From assembly GCF_900112035.1 (NCBI RefSeq), contig NZ_FOKC01000001.1, forward strand, positions 868,001-932,000: a stretch of 64,000 nucleotides of DNA, read 5' to 3'. The translations under genes and the position numbers were made by a program. The notes under the pieces are model-generated. The model had not been told where the DNA came from. It ran no database searches and saw only the letters and a program-made list of their open reading frames with translations. The first letter of the stretch is position 1; every line of letters begins with the position of its first letter. Shown in pieces: positions 30,740 to 39,489 of this stretch. Source of the stretch: Nocardioides alpinus. Its GTDB lineage: Bacteria > Actinomycetota > Actinomycetes > Propionibacteriales > Nocardioidaceae.

Positions 30740-30755
30740 GTCTCGGATCCCAGAC
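30740..30755. promoter_or_regulatory. Hut-regulon palindrome, site 1
   Basis: GTCTCGGATCCCAGAC, an imperfect palindrome with flanking C and G extending the arms, 55 bp before the start of the minus-strand amidohydrolase-hutF-hutI unit and 35 bp before the divergent nitroreductase start. The same 16 bases occur before hutH and, with one change, before hutU. Confidence 0.75.
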
Positions 30756-30790
30756 GTGGAATCGAGGCCCGGAACCACGATGATGTCCCC

Positions 30791-31387
30791 ATGGAGTTCC
30801 GCGAGGTCGTCCGCCGCCGCCGGATGGTGCGCCGCTACGCCGACGCACCCGTTGACCCGGCTGTCGTCGACCGGATGCTCGCGCACGCCCAGCGCGCCCC
30901 CAACGCCGGGTTCACCCAGGGCTGGGCCTTCCTGCTGCTCGACACCCCCGAGGACCTGGCCCTGTTCTGGACCTCGACCGGCGCCGACCCCGGGACCCGC
31001 AACGCCTGGCTCGACGGGATGCGCACCGCACCGGTCGTCATCGTCCCGCTCGCCTGCAAGGACGCCTACCTCGAGCGCTACGCGCAGGCCGACAAGGGCT
31101 GGACCGACCGTCGCGACGACCGGTGGTCGGTGCCGTACTGGTACGTCGACACCGGCATGGCGTCGCTGCTGATCCTCCAGACGGCCGTCGACGAGGGCCT
31201 CGGCGCGTGCTTCTTCGGCATCCCGGGCTCGTACGTCGGCGCATTCCGCGACGCCTTCGGCATCCCGGCGGACCACCACCCCGTCGGTGCGATCACCGTC
31301 GGGCACCGGCTCGAGGACACCGGGTCGGCCGGGTCACCGGCGCGACGCGAGCGGCGCGACGACGTCGTCCACCGCGGGCGCTGGTGA
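30791..31387 (+). CDS. Nitroreductase-family flavoprotein
   Basis: A 198-residue FMN-dependent oxidoreductase. Family blocks: an N-terminal VRRRRMVRRYADAPVDPAVVDRML with the phosphate-binding Arg cluster, RAPNAGFTQGW, then the central Trp/Tyr-rich segment and MASLLILQTAVDEGLGACFFGIPG near the C-terminus. The physiological substrate is unknown. It is divergent from the hut unit across the operator at 30740-30755, so it may share regulation. Its 3' end overlaps the convergent kinase gene by 54 bp. Confidence 0.87.
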   Translation: MEFREVVRRRRMVRRYADAPVDPAVVDRMLAHAQRAPNAGFTQGWAFLLLDTPEDLALFWTSTGADPGTRNAWLDGMRTAPVVIVPLACKDAYLERYAQADKGWTDRRDDRWSVPYWYVDTGMASLLILQTAVDEGLGACFFGIPGSYVGAFRDAFGIPADHHPVGAITVGHRLEDTGSAGSPARRERRDDVVHRGRW

Positions 31388-32188
31388 ACGCAGGGGAGCG
31401 AGCGCGTCGCGCACCTGAGGGAGCAGCGGCCGCGCCGCAGGGTCCGGGCTGAGGCAGGCCCTCAACAGCCCGCGGACCTCGTCGGGCACCTCGTCCAGAC
31501 CGACCGGGGCGCCCGGCGCGCGCCGGTGCACCAGGGGCCAACGGCGCCGGGAGTCCCACGTCGCCTCGTCGCCGTACGGCGCCGTGCGGGCGAGCGCCTC
31601 GACGAGGATCATGCCCAGCCCCCACACGTCGGTGGCGGGCGACAGTCCGCGGCCGCGGGCCTGCTCCGGAGCGAGGTAGCCACGCGTCCCCGCCCCCGGG
31701 CGACCCGCCCCGGGCCGGCCCGCGAGGCTGAGGTCGATGAGGACGGCCTTCCCGTGGTCGACGACGACGTTGTCGGGCTTGAGGTCGAGGTGCAGCCAGT
31801 CGTGGCGGTGCAGGTAGCCGAGCACGGACACCAGCTGGCAGCCGAGCTCGGCGGCGTCGGCCAGGCCCAGCGGCTCGTCGTCGATGAGCGCTGCGAGGGT
31901 CGCCCCGCGCAGGGTCTCGAGCACGACGGTCGGCGGGTCGTCGAGGACGTCGTAGCCGCGCACCAGGTGCGGGTGGGCCAGGGTCGTGGCGAGGTGGCCC
32001 TCGAGGAGCACGGCCTGCCGCACCCGTGCGTCGTCGCGCCGGTCCGCCCGCAGCAGCTTGACCACGCACCGGGTCCCCCGGGCCTCGTCCCACGCGTCCC
32101 ACGTCTCCAGCCGACGACCGTCGGCGAGCAGCGAGAGGGGCCGGTAGCCGGGCGGCAGGTCGCCCGTCGGCGTACGACGGCGGCTCAC
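31334..32188 (-). CDS. Soluble Ser/Thr protein kinase-like protein, atypical
   Basis: A 284-residue kinase domain without a membrane segment or sensor. The catalytic loop HLDLKPDNVVV and GTRGYLAPEQARG are clear, and the ATP-binding Lys is in CVVKLL. Two features are unusual: the glycine-rich loop is degenerate (LLADGRRLETWDAW lacks GxGxxG) and the DFG motif reads DLS. Activity is plausible but not certain. The GTG start overlaps the stop of the ABC exporter gene (GTGA), so kinase and transporter are made together; control of transport by phosphorylation is one option. Confidence 0.83.
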   Translation of the reverse strand: MSRRRTPTGDLPPGYRPLSLLADGRRLETWDAWDEARGTRCVVKLLRADRRDDARVRQAVLLEGHLATTLAHPHLVRGYDVLDDPPTVVLETLRGATLAALIDDEPLGLADAAELGCQLVSVLGYLHRHDWLHLDLKPDNVVVDHGKAVLIDLSLAGRPGAGRPGAGTRGYLAPEQARGRGLSPATDVWGLGMILVEALARTAPYGDEATWDSRRRWPLVHRRAPGAPVGLDEVPDEVRGLLRACLSPDPAARPLLPQVRDALAPLRSPAPAVDDVVAPLASRR

Positions 32189-33933
32189 GGCGCCACCTCC
32201 AGCACCAGGCCGGCGGCATCCAGGGACACCACCCGGTCGACGTGCTCGAGCACCACCGGGTCGTGGGTGAGGACGATGATCGTGCGGTCCCGCTCGCCGG
32301 CGACCAAAGCGGCCATCAGGCGTCGAGCTGCGCTCTCGTCGAGCCCGGTGGTGGGTTCGTCGAGCACCAGCACCCGCCCCGGGCGCAGCAGGGCGCGGGC
32401 GATGGCGAGGCGCTGCCGCTGCCCGCCGGAGAGGCTGCGACCGCGCTGGCCGATGCGGGTGTCGTAGCCGCTCGGCAACCGCTCGACGAACTCGTGGGCA
32501 TCGGCTGTGCGAGCCGCGGCCCGCACCTCGGCGCGCGTCGCGTCGGGGCGACCGAGCACCAGGTTGTCGTGGACGCTGGCGTCCAGCATCAGCTGCTCCT
32601 GGTGGACGACGGTGACGACGTCGCGCACCGAGGCGGCAGTGCGGGCGGCCACGTCGTGGTCATCTATCGCGACGACGCCGGCGTCGGCGACCAGCTGGCG
32701 CGAGAGCAGCCGGCCGAGGGTCGACTTGCCGGACCCGCTGGGTCCGACGAGGGCGACCACCTCGCCCGGGGCCACCTCGAGGGAGAGGCCGTCCAGCGCC
32801 GGCCGCTGGGCACCGGCGTAGGTCACGGACACGTCCCGCACCGACACCGCCCCCGGTCCGCGCGGCAGGTCGGTGGCGCCGGGCCGGTCGCCGCCGACCG
32901 GCTCGTCGAGCAGCTCCACCACCCGCTCGACGCCGGCGCTGGCGGAGTAGAGCGCGGGGACGAGGTCGGCCAGGGTCCGCACCGGGTCGAAGCACTGCAT
33001 CAGCAGGGTGAGGAAGGCCAGCAGGCCACCGAGGGTGAGCCGGTCGGTCGCGAGCGCCCACACCCCGAGGCCGACGACCAGGAGCACCCCGACGAGCTCG
33101 GCGAGGTCGACGAGCGGGAGGAACAGCGCGCGGATGCGGCTCGCCGCCAGCTCGGCGCCGGCGATGGCGCGGTTGTGGCCGTCGTACGTCGCGACCGCGC
33201 GGTCCTCGCGCCCGTAGGACTGCACCAGCGCGGCGTTGGCCAGCGCCTCCTCGGTCACGCTGCCGAGCGAGCCGCCGCGGCGCCGACGCTCGCGGGACAC
33301 GTCGCGGGTGAGCCGGGCGAAGCGGGTCGACACCCACCAGAACATCGGTGCGACCACGAGGGACGCCAGGGCGAGCTGCCACTGCATCCACATCAGCGCA
33401 CCCACCAGGACGAGCAGCCGCACGAGCGCACCGACGCCCTCGCTGACCTGGCTGACCATGAACCGCTCCACCGCTGCCACGTCGGAGGTGAGCCGGGTGA
33501 GGGTGTCGCCGAGCCGTCGGCGGTCGTGCGCGGCCGCCGGCAGGGACAGCACGTGGGAGAAGACGTCGCGGCGCAGGTCGACGAGGAAGCGCTGCGAGAC
33601 GTACGTCGACAGGTAGTCGTCGGCACCCGAGACGACGCCGCTCGCCAGGTTGAGGCCGATGTAGAGGAGCGCGAGCACGAGGAGCGGCTCGAGCGCGGCC
33701 GGCACCAGGACGTCGTCGACGAGTCGTTGGTAGAGGAGCGCCTCGGCCACCGAGATGGCGGGTGCGGCGGTCAGCAGCAGGAGGCCGAGCAGCAGCCACC
33801 CGCGGAGCGGCCGGAGGCGGGGCCAGAAGCGCCGGGCGATGTCGACCAACCGCATCGACGCGGCGACGTCGACCAGCGCCGACTGCTCGGGAGCAGCGCG
33901 CAGGGCATCGGCGAGGCGACGGCGGAGGGACAT
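32185..33933 (-). CDS. ABC exporter, fused permease and ATPase
   Basis: A 582-residue half-transporter that would work as a homodimer. About six membrane helices (residues 40-330) precede the nucleotide-binding domain with Walker A GPSGSGKST, Q-loop VVHQEQLML, signature LSGGQRQRLAIARALL and Walker B VLVLDEPTTG. The type is that of lipid, drug or peptide exporters; there is no N-terminal peptidase. It is translated just before the kinase. A small Arg/Ser-rich peptide gene lies 89 bp upstream on the same strand and could belong to the unit. Confidence 0.92.
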   Translation of the reverse strand: MSLRRRLADALRAAPEQSALVDVAASMRLVDIARRFWPRLRPLRGWLLLGLLLLTAAPAISVAEALLYQRLVDDVLVPAALEPLLVLALLYIGLNLASGVVSGADDYLSTYVSQRFLVDLRRDVFSHVLSLPAAAHDRRRLGDTLTRLTSDVAAVERFMVSQVSEGVGALVRLLVLVGALMWMQWQLALASLVVAPMFWWVSTRFARLTRDVSRERRRRGGSLGSVTEEALANAALVQSYGREDRAVATYDGHNRAIAGAELAASRIRALFLPLVDLAELVGVLLVVGLGVWALATDRLTLGGLLAFLTLLMQCFDPVRTLADLVPALYSASAGVERVVELLDEPVGGDRPGATDLPRGPGAVSVRDVSVTYAGAQRPALDGLSLEVAPGEVVALVGPSGSGKSTLGRLLSRQLVADAGVVAIDDHDVAARTAASVRDVVTVVHQEQLMLDASVHDNLVLGRPDATRAEVRAAARTADAHEFVERLPSGYDTRIGQRGRSLSGGQRQRLAIARALLRPGRVLVLDEPTTGLDESAARRLMAALVAGERDRTIIVLTHDPVVLEHVDRVVSLDAAGLVLEVAP

Positions 33934-34022
33934 CGGGCGCTCCTCAGGGCGTGGAGGGAAATGTGCGGGACGGGCGGACGGCCCCGGATCGGGGCCGCCC
34001 ACCCGTCGTGGTGGCGCGGGGT

Positions 34023-34163
34023 TCAGCTCGAGCGCGAGCGCGACCGGCTGCGGTTGCGGCGACGACGCCGGCGCCGACGGCGCCCGTCGTTGCTCGAGTC
34101 GGACCCTCCACGACGGGCCTGGACGGCCGGCGCGAGGGCGGTGAGAATTCCGGAGCGGGCCAT
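34023..34163 (-). CDS. Arg/Ser-repeat mini-protein
   Basis: A 46-residue protein: MARSGILTALAPAVQARRGG, a short Ser/Asp linker, a run of nine arginines and a final RSRSRSRSS tail. The ribosome site GAAGGAGG before the ATG at 34163 is strong, supporting translation. It has no export signal; the N-terminal part may form a short amphipathic helix. The RS dipeptides resemble kinase substrates of SR proteins, and a kinase gene sits in the same direction two genes on. It could be nucleic-acid-binding or a cargo. Function unknown. Confidence 0.55.
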   Translation of the reverse strand: MARSGILTALAPAVQARRGGSDSSNDGRRRRRRRRRNRSRSRSRSS

Positions 34164-34284
34164 GGTGGCCTCCTTCGGTTTCGGTACCCGGGTTGTCCCG
34201 GCTGACACAGAGGAATCTCCCGGCCGCGCGTGACATCTCCATGAGTCCGGGGTGAGAGCGTCCTCATGCGGGGCCCCGCGGCGC

Positions 34285-34290
34285 TACGGT
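34285..34290 (+). promoter_or_regulatory. Probable leaderless -10 element for the M20 peptidase
   Basis: TACGGT stands 6 bases before the ATG at 34297 with no ribosome site in between. Confidence 0.45.
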
Positions 34291-34296
34291 CACCCC

Positions 34297-35631
34297 ATGA
34301 CCGACCGCGTGGTCGCCGCGCTGCAGGCCCTCGTCCGCATCCCGACCGTCTCCGACCGCGACCCCGCGCGCGTGGACGCCGGTGCCTTCGACCGGCTCCT
34401 GGCCGAGCTGGCGACCTGGTTCCCACTGCTGCACGAGAGGCTCGACCTCACGCGTGTGGGCACCCACGGCCTGCTCTTCCACTGGGCCGGCGCCAGCGCT
34501 GCGCAACCGGTCGTCCTGATGGCCCACCTCGACGTCGTCCCTGTCGACCCCGAGGCGCCGTGGCAGCACGAGCCCTTCGGCGGCGAGGTCCACGACTCCG
34601 CCACCGGGCCTGCGATCTGGGGCCGCGGCACCCTCGACGACAAGGGTTGCGTGGTCGGGATCTGCGAGGCGGTCGAGTCCCTCCTCGAGACCGGGCACGT
34701 GCCGGCCCAGGACGTGTGGCTGTCCTTCGGGTGCGACGAGGAGGTCAGCGGCACGGCGGCGCTCGAGGCGGTCGCGGTGCTCCGCGAGCGCGGCGTCACG
34801 CCGTGGCTGGTGCTCGACGAGGGGGGTGCGATCGCCGGCGGCGCGTTCCCCGGCGTGAAGGCGCCGCTCGGCGTCATCGGCGTCACCGAGAAGGGCACCA
34901 CGTCACTGGAGCTCGTCGCCGAGGGACGTGGCGGCCACGCCTCCACGCCCGCCAGGAACGGACCGACCGCCCGCATCGCGCGCGCCATCCTCCGCGTCGA
35001 GAAGTCGCCGTTCCCCGCCTCGGCACCGGCGCCGACGCTCGAGCTGATGCGGCGGCTGGCACCGCACGTCCCCCTGCCGCTGCGACCCGTGCTCGGCCGC
35101 GCCGACCGGCTCGCACCGGTCGTCACGCGCGCCCTCCTCGCCGCCGGCCCCGAGGCCGCGGCCATGACGCGTACGACTGTCGCCACCACCACCCTCAGCG
35201 GGTCCCCGGCGCTCAACGTGATCGCCTCGACCGCGAAGGCCGGCCTCAACATCCGGGTCATGGTGGGCGACACCGTGGCCGGCGTCGTCGACCACATCCG
35301 TCGGGCCGTCGCGGACGACTCGATCCGCATCGACGTCGTCGAGTCCGGCGAGCCCTCCCCGATCTCCCCGATGGACGCGCCCTTCGAGCTCCTCGAGGAG
35401 TGCATCGGCGTGGTCTTCCCCGAGGCGGTCGCGACGCCCTACGTGATGATGGCTGCCACCGACTCGCGGCACTTCACCACGATCAGCGAGCACGTCTACC
35501 GCTTCGCGCCGTTCCGGATGACCAGGGCGCAGCGCCAGGCCATCCACTCCTACGACGAGCACATCGGCGTCGCCGACCTCGTCGACGGCACCCGCTGGTA
35601 CCAGCTGCTGATCGAGAGGCTCCCCGCATGA
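34297..35631 (+). CDS. M20-family zinc dipeptidase/carboxypeptidase
   Basis: A 444-residue M20 peptidase of the carboxypeptidase S/PepV-like type. The metal-site motifs are VLMAHLDVVPV (His, Asp), GRGTLDDKG (bridging Asp), FGCDEEVSG (catalytic Glu plus ligand) and a late His in TDSRHFTTI. The insertion between them is the dimerisation lid. There is no signal peptide, so it acts on intracellular peptides or amino-acid conjugates. Its end and the next start are separated by a small insertion that duplicates the ATGA junction. Confidence 0.9.
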   Translation: MTDRVVAALQALVRIPTVSDRDPARVDAGAFDRLLAELATWFPLLHERLDLTRVGTHGLLFHWAGASAAQPVVLMAHLDVVPVDPEAPWQHEPFGGEVHDSATGPAIWGRGTLDDKGCVVGICEAVESLLETGHVPAQDVWLSFGCDEEVSGTAALEAVAVLRERGVTPWLVLDEGGAIAGGAFPGVKAPLGVIGVTEKGTTSLELVAEGRGGHASTPARNGPTARIARAILRVEKSPFPASAPAPTLELMRRLAPHVPLPLRPVLGRADRLAPVVTRALLAAGPEAAAMTRTTVATTTLSGSPALNVIASTAKAGLNIRVMVGDTVAGVVDHIRRAVADDSIRIDVVESGEPSPISPMDAPFELLEECIGVVFPEAVATPYVMMAATDSRHFTTISEHVYRFAPFRMTRAQRQAIHSYDEHIGVADLVDGTRWYQLLIERLPA

Positions 35632-35696
35632 GCACCTCACGACGTTCCTCTCCTCCGCTTCGCTCCTCCGAACAACGCCGCAAGGACCCCGCATGA
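35622..35696. repeat. Small insertion flanked by a 10-bp direct repeat
   Basis: CCCCGCATGA occurs at 35622-35631 and again at 35687-35696, enclosing 55 bp with the Nocardioides-like sequence CTCCTCCGCTTCGCTCCTCC. Removing one repeat and the insert would leave the peptidase stop and transporter start overlapping as ATGA, the usual arrangement here. It therefore looks like an inserted miniature element with target duplication. The insert also reads as a 22-codon frame, probably meaningless. Confidence 0.6.
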
Positions 35697-37171
35697 CCGA
35701 GATCCCGCCCGCCCCGCTCCAGGCGCCGCCCTCGCACGCCGCCGCCAAGGGGCTCGCGACGATCGTCGGCTTCCTCGTGATGGTCGAGTTCGCCAGCGGG
35801 ATCCTGCAGGGCTACTACACGCCGATCTACCCGCAGATCGCCGAGCACCTGTCCATCGCCGAGGGCGACATCAACTGGTTCGAGGCTGCGCAGCTGATCG
35901 TCAGCGCCCTCTGCATCCCGCTCCTGGCGCGGATGGGCGACCTCGTCGGGCACAAGCAGGTGCTGCTGATCTCGACCGCGGTCACCGCGCTGGGCTCGTG
36001 GTGGCTCGCCTTCTCGCCGACCTTCACGACCTTCCTGATCGGATGGGCGCTCCAGGGCGCGTACGTCGTCTGGCTCCCCCTCGAGATCGCGATCGTCCAC
36101 CGCCGCACCCGCGACACGGGTCGCCAGGAGCTCCTGACCCGCCGGGGCGCGGCGATCCTGGTGGGCTCGCTCGAGCTGGCCGTGATCGTGGGCGCGGTGA
36201 CGAGCGGGCTGCTGGTCGAGACCCTCGACATGAACCTCCTCCTCGCGCTGCCCGCCGTCGTCGTCACGGCCGTCTTCTTCGTCATCCTGGCCGGCATCGA
36301 GCAGGCGCCCGGCGAGGACAGCGGGGGCGGCATCGACTGGACCGGCCTGGGCCTCGTCACCGTCGCCCTCGGCGTGCTGATGGGCGGCCTCGTGGTGCTG
36401 CGCCTCGACGGTGCCGGCAGCGCCTTCGGCTGGCTCACCATCCTCGCCTCGTTCGTCGCCTTCGCCGTGTTCTGGCGCTTCGAGCTCCACCACCCCGAGC
36501 CCATCGTCGACGTACGCCTCCTCTCCAGCCCCGCCCAGTGGCCCGTGCAGGTCACCGCGTTCCTCTTCGGCATCCCCGTGCTCGGCGGGCAGATCCCGCT
36601 GTCCACCTTCGCCCAGGCCGACCCGGCCGAGCGCGGCTACGGCCTCGGCGCCGAGCCTGCGTTCATCTCGACCCTCATCGGGTTGTACGTCGTCACGCTG
36701 GCCATCGGCGCCTTCACCCTGCCGTTGACCACCCGCCTCCTCGGCGGCGTACGTCGTGCGCTGATCGTGGCCTGCTGCCTCGTCGGGCTGGGCTACCTGC
36801 TGTGGCTCCCCTTCCACCACGAGACGTGGCAGGCGCTGGTGAACATGGGGATCGCCGGCCTCGGCTCCGGCGCCCTGGTCGCCGCGCTCCCGGCCGCGGC
36901 GGCGGCCGCCGCTCCTCCGGAGCGCACCGGCATCGCGACCGGCATGACCAACGGCACCAAGACCGTCGGCGGCGCGATCGCGTCCGCGGTCTTCGCCATC
37001 GCCCTGACCGCCACGGGGTCGCTCGACGCGACGGCCGAGAAGGTCGCTCCGCTCAGCGGCTACCTGACGGTCTGGGCGGTCTGCTCCGGCGCCGCCTTCC
37101 TCGCGGCCCTGGCCCTGATGGCCGCGCCGAAGCACGCCTTCAGCGACCAGCCGCTCGAGGTGCGCCACTAG
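35693..37171 (+). CDS. MFS drug/solute exporter, 14-helix type
   Basis: A 492-residue membrane carrier with about 14 hydrophobic helices, similar in size to the EmrB/QacA (DHA2) group. The loop ARMGDLVGHKQVLLISTAV after helix 2 matches the MFS pattern, and helix 5 has a Gly-rich stretch (GSLELAVIVGAVTSGLLVETL). Substrates are probably amphipathic compounds, but nothing in the context identifies them. It follows the M20 peptidase in the same direction and was probably coupled to it before the small insertion. Confidence 0.87.
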   Translation: MTEIPPAPLQAPPSHAAAKGLATIVGFLVMVEFASGILQGYYTPIYPQIAEHLSIAEGDINWFEAAQLIVSALCIPLLARMGDLVGHKQVLLISTAVTALGSWWLAFSPTFTTFLIGWALQGAYVVWLPLEIAIVHRRTRDTGRQELLTRRGAAILVGSLELAVIVGAVTSGLLVETLDMNLLLALPAVVVTAVFFVILAGIEQAPGEDSGGGIDWTGLGLVTVALGVLMGGLVVLRLDGAGSAFGWLTILASFVAFAVFWRFELHHPEPIVDVRLLSSPAQWPVQVTAFLFGIPVLGGQIPLSTFAQADPAERGYGLGAEPAFISTLIGLYVVTLAIGAFTLPLTTRLLGGVRRALIVACCLVGLGYLLWLPFHHETWQALVNMGIAGLGSGALVAALPAAAAAAAPPERTGIATGMTNGTKTVGGAIASAVFAIALTATGSLDATAEKVAPLSGYLTVWAVCSGAAFLAALALMAAPKHAFSDQPLEVRH

Positions 37172-37218
37172 GCTCGCGCCATCTCCGGCATCGGGTCGGA
37201 CGGGTGGTCGGGGGACGC

Positions 37219-37578
37219 ATGAGTGACGCGACGGACGTGACGAGCACGAGCGTGAGGGTGGACGAGCGCGCCCGCTTCCGCGCCTTCACCGCACTCGCCC
37301 TGGCGCTGACCGCGCTGGCGGGCGGCGGCATCATCGCCAGCGCGCTCCAGTGGCTGGTCCTGGACAACTACGAGGCTGGCCCCTCTGATGCGATCTATCT
37401 GATGACCCTGGGTGGCGCTCCCCTGCTGCTGAGCATCGTGGCCTGTTACCTGGCGAGCACCGCGATGTCGTCCGCGGATCTCCTCGCGCGGCCCCTGGCC
37501 CGAGCGAGCCTCGTGCTGTCCGGCCTGGCGATCCTGGGGGCAGCCGTGCTCGTGTTCGCGACCGCCGGCACGAGCTGA
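37219..37578 (+). CDS. Small membrane protein, three helices
   Basis: Unrecognised 119-residue protein. A polar N-terminus of 25 residues leads into three hydrophobic stretches: FTALALALTALAGGGIIASA, LGGAPLLLSIVACYLAST and ASLVLSGLAILGAAVLVFA. No conserved motif is seen. It lies 47 bp after the MFS exporter gene on the same strand. The start was taken at the first ATG in frame, with GGGGGA upstream as a weak ribosome site. Confidence 0.65.
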   Translation: MSDATDVTSTSVRVDERARFRAFTALALALTALAGGGIIASALQWLVLDNYEAGPSDAIYLMTLGGAPLLLSIVACYLASTAMSSADLLARPLARASLVLSGLAILGAAVLVFATAGTS

Positions 37579-37668
37579 GCGCGGCGGCCTCTGCCACCTC
37601 GGTGCCCCGCTCCGCGGACCGTGCCCTGTGCCACGTTCCGTAAACTGGACGCACCGGAGGTGATCTCG

Positions 37669-38259
37669 ATGCCCGACCTGACCCCGCAAGCTGGCGAGCC
37701 CGGCGACGAGGCAGCACGCCGCATGCCCGCGCGCGACGACCGCACCGGCCGCTCGGCGGCTGCCGCCCGGATCGCGCAGCAGTCGACCTGGGTCGACCTG
37801 CAGGTGCGCCAGGCGATGGAGCGCGGCGACTTCGACGACCTGCCCGGACAGGGCAAGCCGATCGAGGGCCTCGGCGCCGAGCACGACCCCGACTGGTGGG
37901 TGAAGAAGCTCGTCGAGCGCGAGAACATCGCCCTCCTCCCGCCCGCCCTCGCGCTGCGCAAGGAGGACGCCGAGCTCGACGGCAGGCTCGACCGGATCAA
38001 CGTCGAGGCGGAGGTGCGCCGCGAGGTCGAGGACTTCAACGCCCGCGTCCGCAAGGCGATCTACACGCCGCCGACCGGACCGTCGGGGCCGCCGGTGATC
38101 ACCCGGCAGCGCGACATCGACGCCGAGGTCGAGGCCTGGCGCGAGCGTCGTACGGCCCGGATCGAGGCGCAGCGCGCCGTACGGGCGGCGCACGAGGCGG
38201 AGCAGGCCGCCCGACCCCGACCCGGCTGGCGCCAGCGCCTCTTCGGCGGGCGAGCCTGA
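37669..38259 (+). CDS. DUF1992 (DnaJ homologue subfamily C28-like) protein
   Basis: A 196-residue protein with the DUF1992 core: [31 protein letters not shown] followed by [16 protein letters not shown], known from bacteria and from the DNAJC28 family, despite lacking a J domain here. The C-terminal part is a charged helix. The molecular role is not known. The ATG at 37669 has GGAGG upstream. A double-hairpin repeat lies 30 bp after the stop. Confidence 0.87.
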   Translation: MPDLTPQAGEPGDEAARRMPARDDRTGRSAAAARIAQQSTWVDLQVRQAMERGDFDDLPGQGKPIEGLGAEHDPDWWVKKLVERENIALLPPALALRKEDAELDGRLDRINVEAEVRREVEDFNARVRKAIYTPPTGPSGPPVITRQRDIDAEVEAWRERRTARIEAQRAVRAAHEAEQAARPRPGWRQRLFGGRA

Positions 38260-38288
38260 CTTTCCAGTCCCTTCGGCGCGCTTTCGGG

Positions 38289-38335
38289 CCGTTGCAACGG
38301 GCAGCAACCCCGGGAATCACCGGGTGGCCGGTGAT
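38289..38335. repeat. Double-hairpin dispersed repeat, copy B
   Basis: Palindrome CCGTTGCAACGG at 38289-38300, then ATCACCGG-GTGG-CCGGTGAT at 38316-38335. Same two-stem order and same core as copies A and C. It lies after the DUF1992 gene and may end its transcript. Confidence 0.78.
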
Positions 38336-38395
38336 CGCCACCGCGGCAGGGCCCCGGCGAGACATCCGTCATATCGACGACCGCCCCGCCAGCGG

Positions 38396-38401
38396 TAGTT
38401 T
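38396..38401 (+). promoter_or_regulatory. Probable leaderless -10 element for the malyl-CoA lyase-like gene
   Basis: TAGTTT ends 7 bases before the ATG at 38409, with no ribosome site in the gap. Confidence 0.45.
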
Positions 38402-38408
38402 GCGCACC

Positions 38409-39488
38409 ATGACTCGCCCCGCCAAGGACTTCTTCGCCCCCCTCGCCGTCGGCGCTCCCGCGCCGCTGCGCGACAACCCGGCCCGACCGAGCCGCGCGAT
38501 CCACTTCTTCGACCCCGGCAACGAGAAGATGGCCGCCAAGGTCCCCGACATGGTCGGCTCGGTCGACGTGCTCCTGGGCAACCTCGAGGACGCGGTCAAG
38601 GCGGAGAACAAGGAGAAGTCGCGCCAGGGGCTGGTGGACATCGCGAAGTCCACGGACTTCGGTCCGACGCAGCTGTGGACGCGGGTCAACTCCCTCGACA
38701 GCCCGTGGGGCCTCGACGACCTGGTCACGCTCGTCACCGAGATCGGCGACAAGCTCGACGTGATCATGGTCCCCAAGGTGCAGGGCGCCGAGGACATCCA
38801 CTACGTCGACCGGTTGCTCGCCCAGCTCGAGGCGAAGGCCGGCCTGACCCGCCCGATCCTGGTCCACGCGATCCTCGAGACCGCCCGCGGCGTGGCCAAC
38901 GTCGAGGAGATCTGCGGCGCGAGCCCGCGCATGCAGGGCCTCTCGCTCGGCCCGGCCGACCTCGCCGCCGACCGCCGGATGAAGACCACCCGCGTCGGGG
39001 GCGGACACCCCGGCTACCTCGTACGCCAGGACGCCCCGAAGGCCGACGGGGAGACGCAGTACGACGCCGAGCGGACGACCTACCAGCAGGACCTGTGGCA
39101 CTACACGATCGCCCGGATGGTCGACGCGTGCGCCATGCACGGGATCTACCCCTACTACGGGCCGTTCGGGGACATCAAGGACGTCACCGCCTGCGAGGAC
39201 CAGTTCCGCAACGCGTTCCTGCTCGGCTGCGTCGGCGCCTGGTCGCTGCACCCGGTGCAGATCAAGATCGCCCACAGGGTCTTCTCCCCCAGCGTCGAGG
39301 ACGTCGCGCACGCCCGCCGGGTCATCGCCGCGATGGGCGACGGCACCGGGGCGGTGATGATCGACGGGAAGATGGAGGACGACGCGTCGGTCAAGCAGTG
39401 CCAGGTGATGGTGCGCCTCGCCGACGAGCTCGCGGCGATCGACCCCGAGCTCAAGCAGCAGTACGACGCCATCGAGCTGGAGGCCTGA
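38409..39488 (+). CDS. HpcH/HpaI-family CoA lyase, malyl-CoA/beta-methylmalyl-CoA lyase type
   Basis: A 359-residue CitE-like TIM-barrel enzyme. Key segments: [19 protein letters not shown] (Mg-binding Glu/Asp), ELWTRVN-like [15 protein letters not shown] with substrate Arg, [35 protein letters not shown] with the metal Glu, and [14 protein letters not shown]. The longer C-terminal part ([10 protein letters not shown]) matches beta-methylmalyl-CoA lyases, which split malyl-CoA to glyoxylate and acetyl-CoA. It lies 1 bp before a second family member. Other genes of a C2 or C3 assimilation pathway are not in the window. Confidence 0.85.
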   Translation: MTRPAKDFFAPLAVGAPAPLRDNPARPSRAIHFFDPGNEKMAAKVPDMVGSVDVLLGNLEDAVKAENKEKSRQGLVDIAKSTDFGPTQLWTRVNSLDSPWGLDDLVTLVTEIGDKLDVIMVPKVQGAEDIHYVDRLLAQLEAKAGLTRPILVHAILETARGVANVEEICGASPRMQGLSLGPADLAADRRMKTTRVGGGHPGYLVRQDAPKADGETQYDAERTTYQQDLWHYTIARMVDACAMHGIYPYYGPFGDIKDVTACEDQFRNAFLLGCVGAWSLHPVQIKIAHRVFSPSVEDVAHARRVIAAMGDGTGAVMIDGKMEDDASVKQCQVMVRLADELAAIDPELKQQYDAIELEA

Positions 39489-39489
39489 C

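Noticed and set aside
31334..31387. 54-bp overlap of nitroreductase and kinase as an annotation error
   Set aside because: Both proteins keep plausible C-termini, and the strands converge. Long convergent overlaps occur elsewhere in the window (13139-13158, 50296-50324).
35628..35696. 22-residue peptide gene between the M20 peptidase and the MFS exporter
   Set aside because: The frame is made by the small inserted element and its duplicated ATGA; no ribosome site or conserved pattern supports it.
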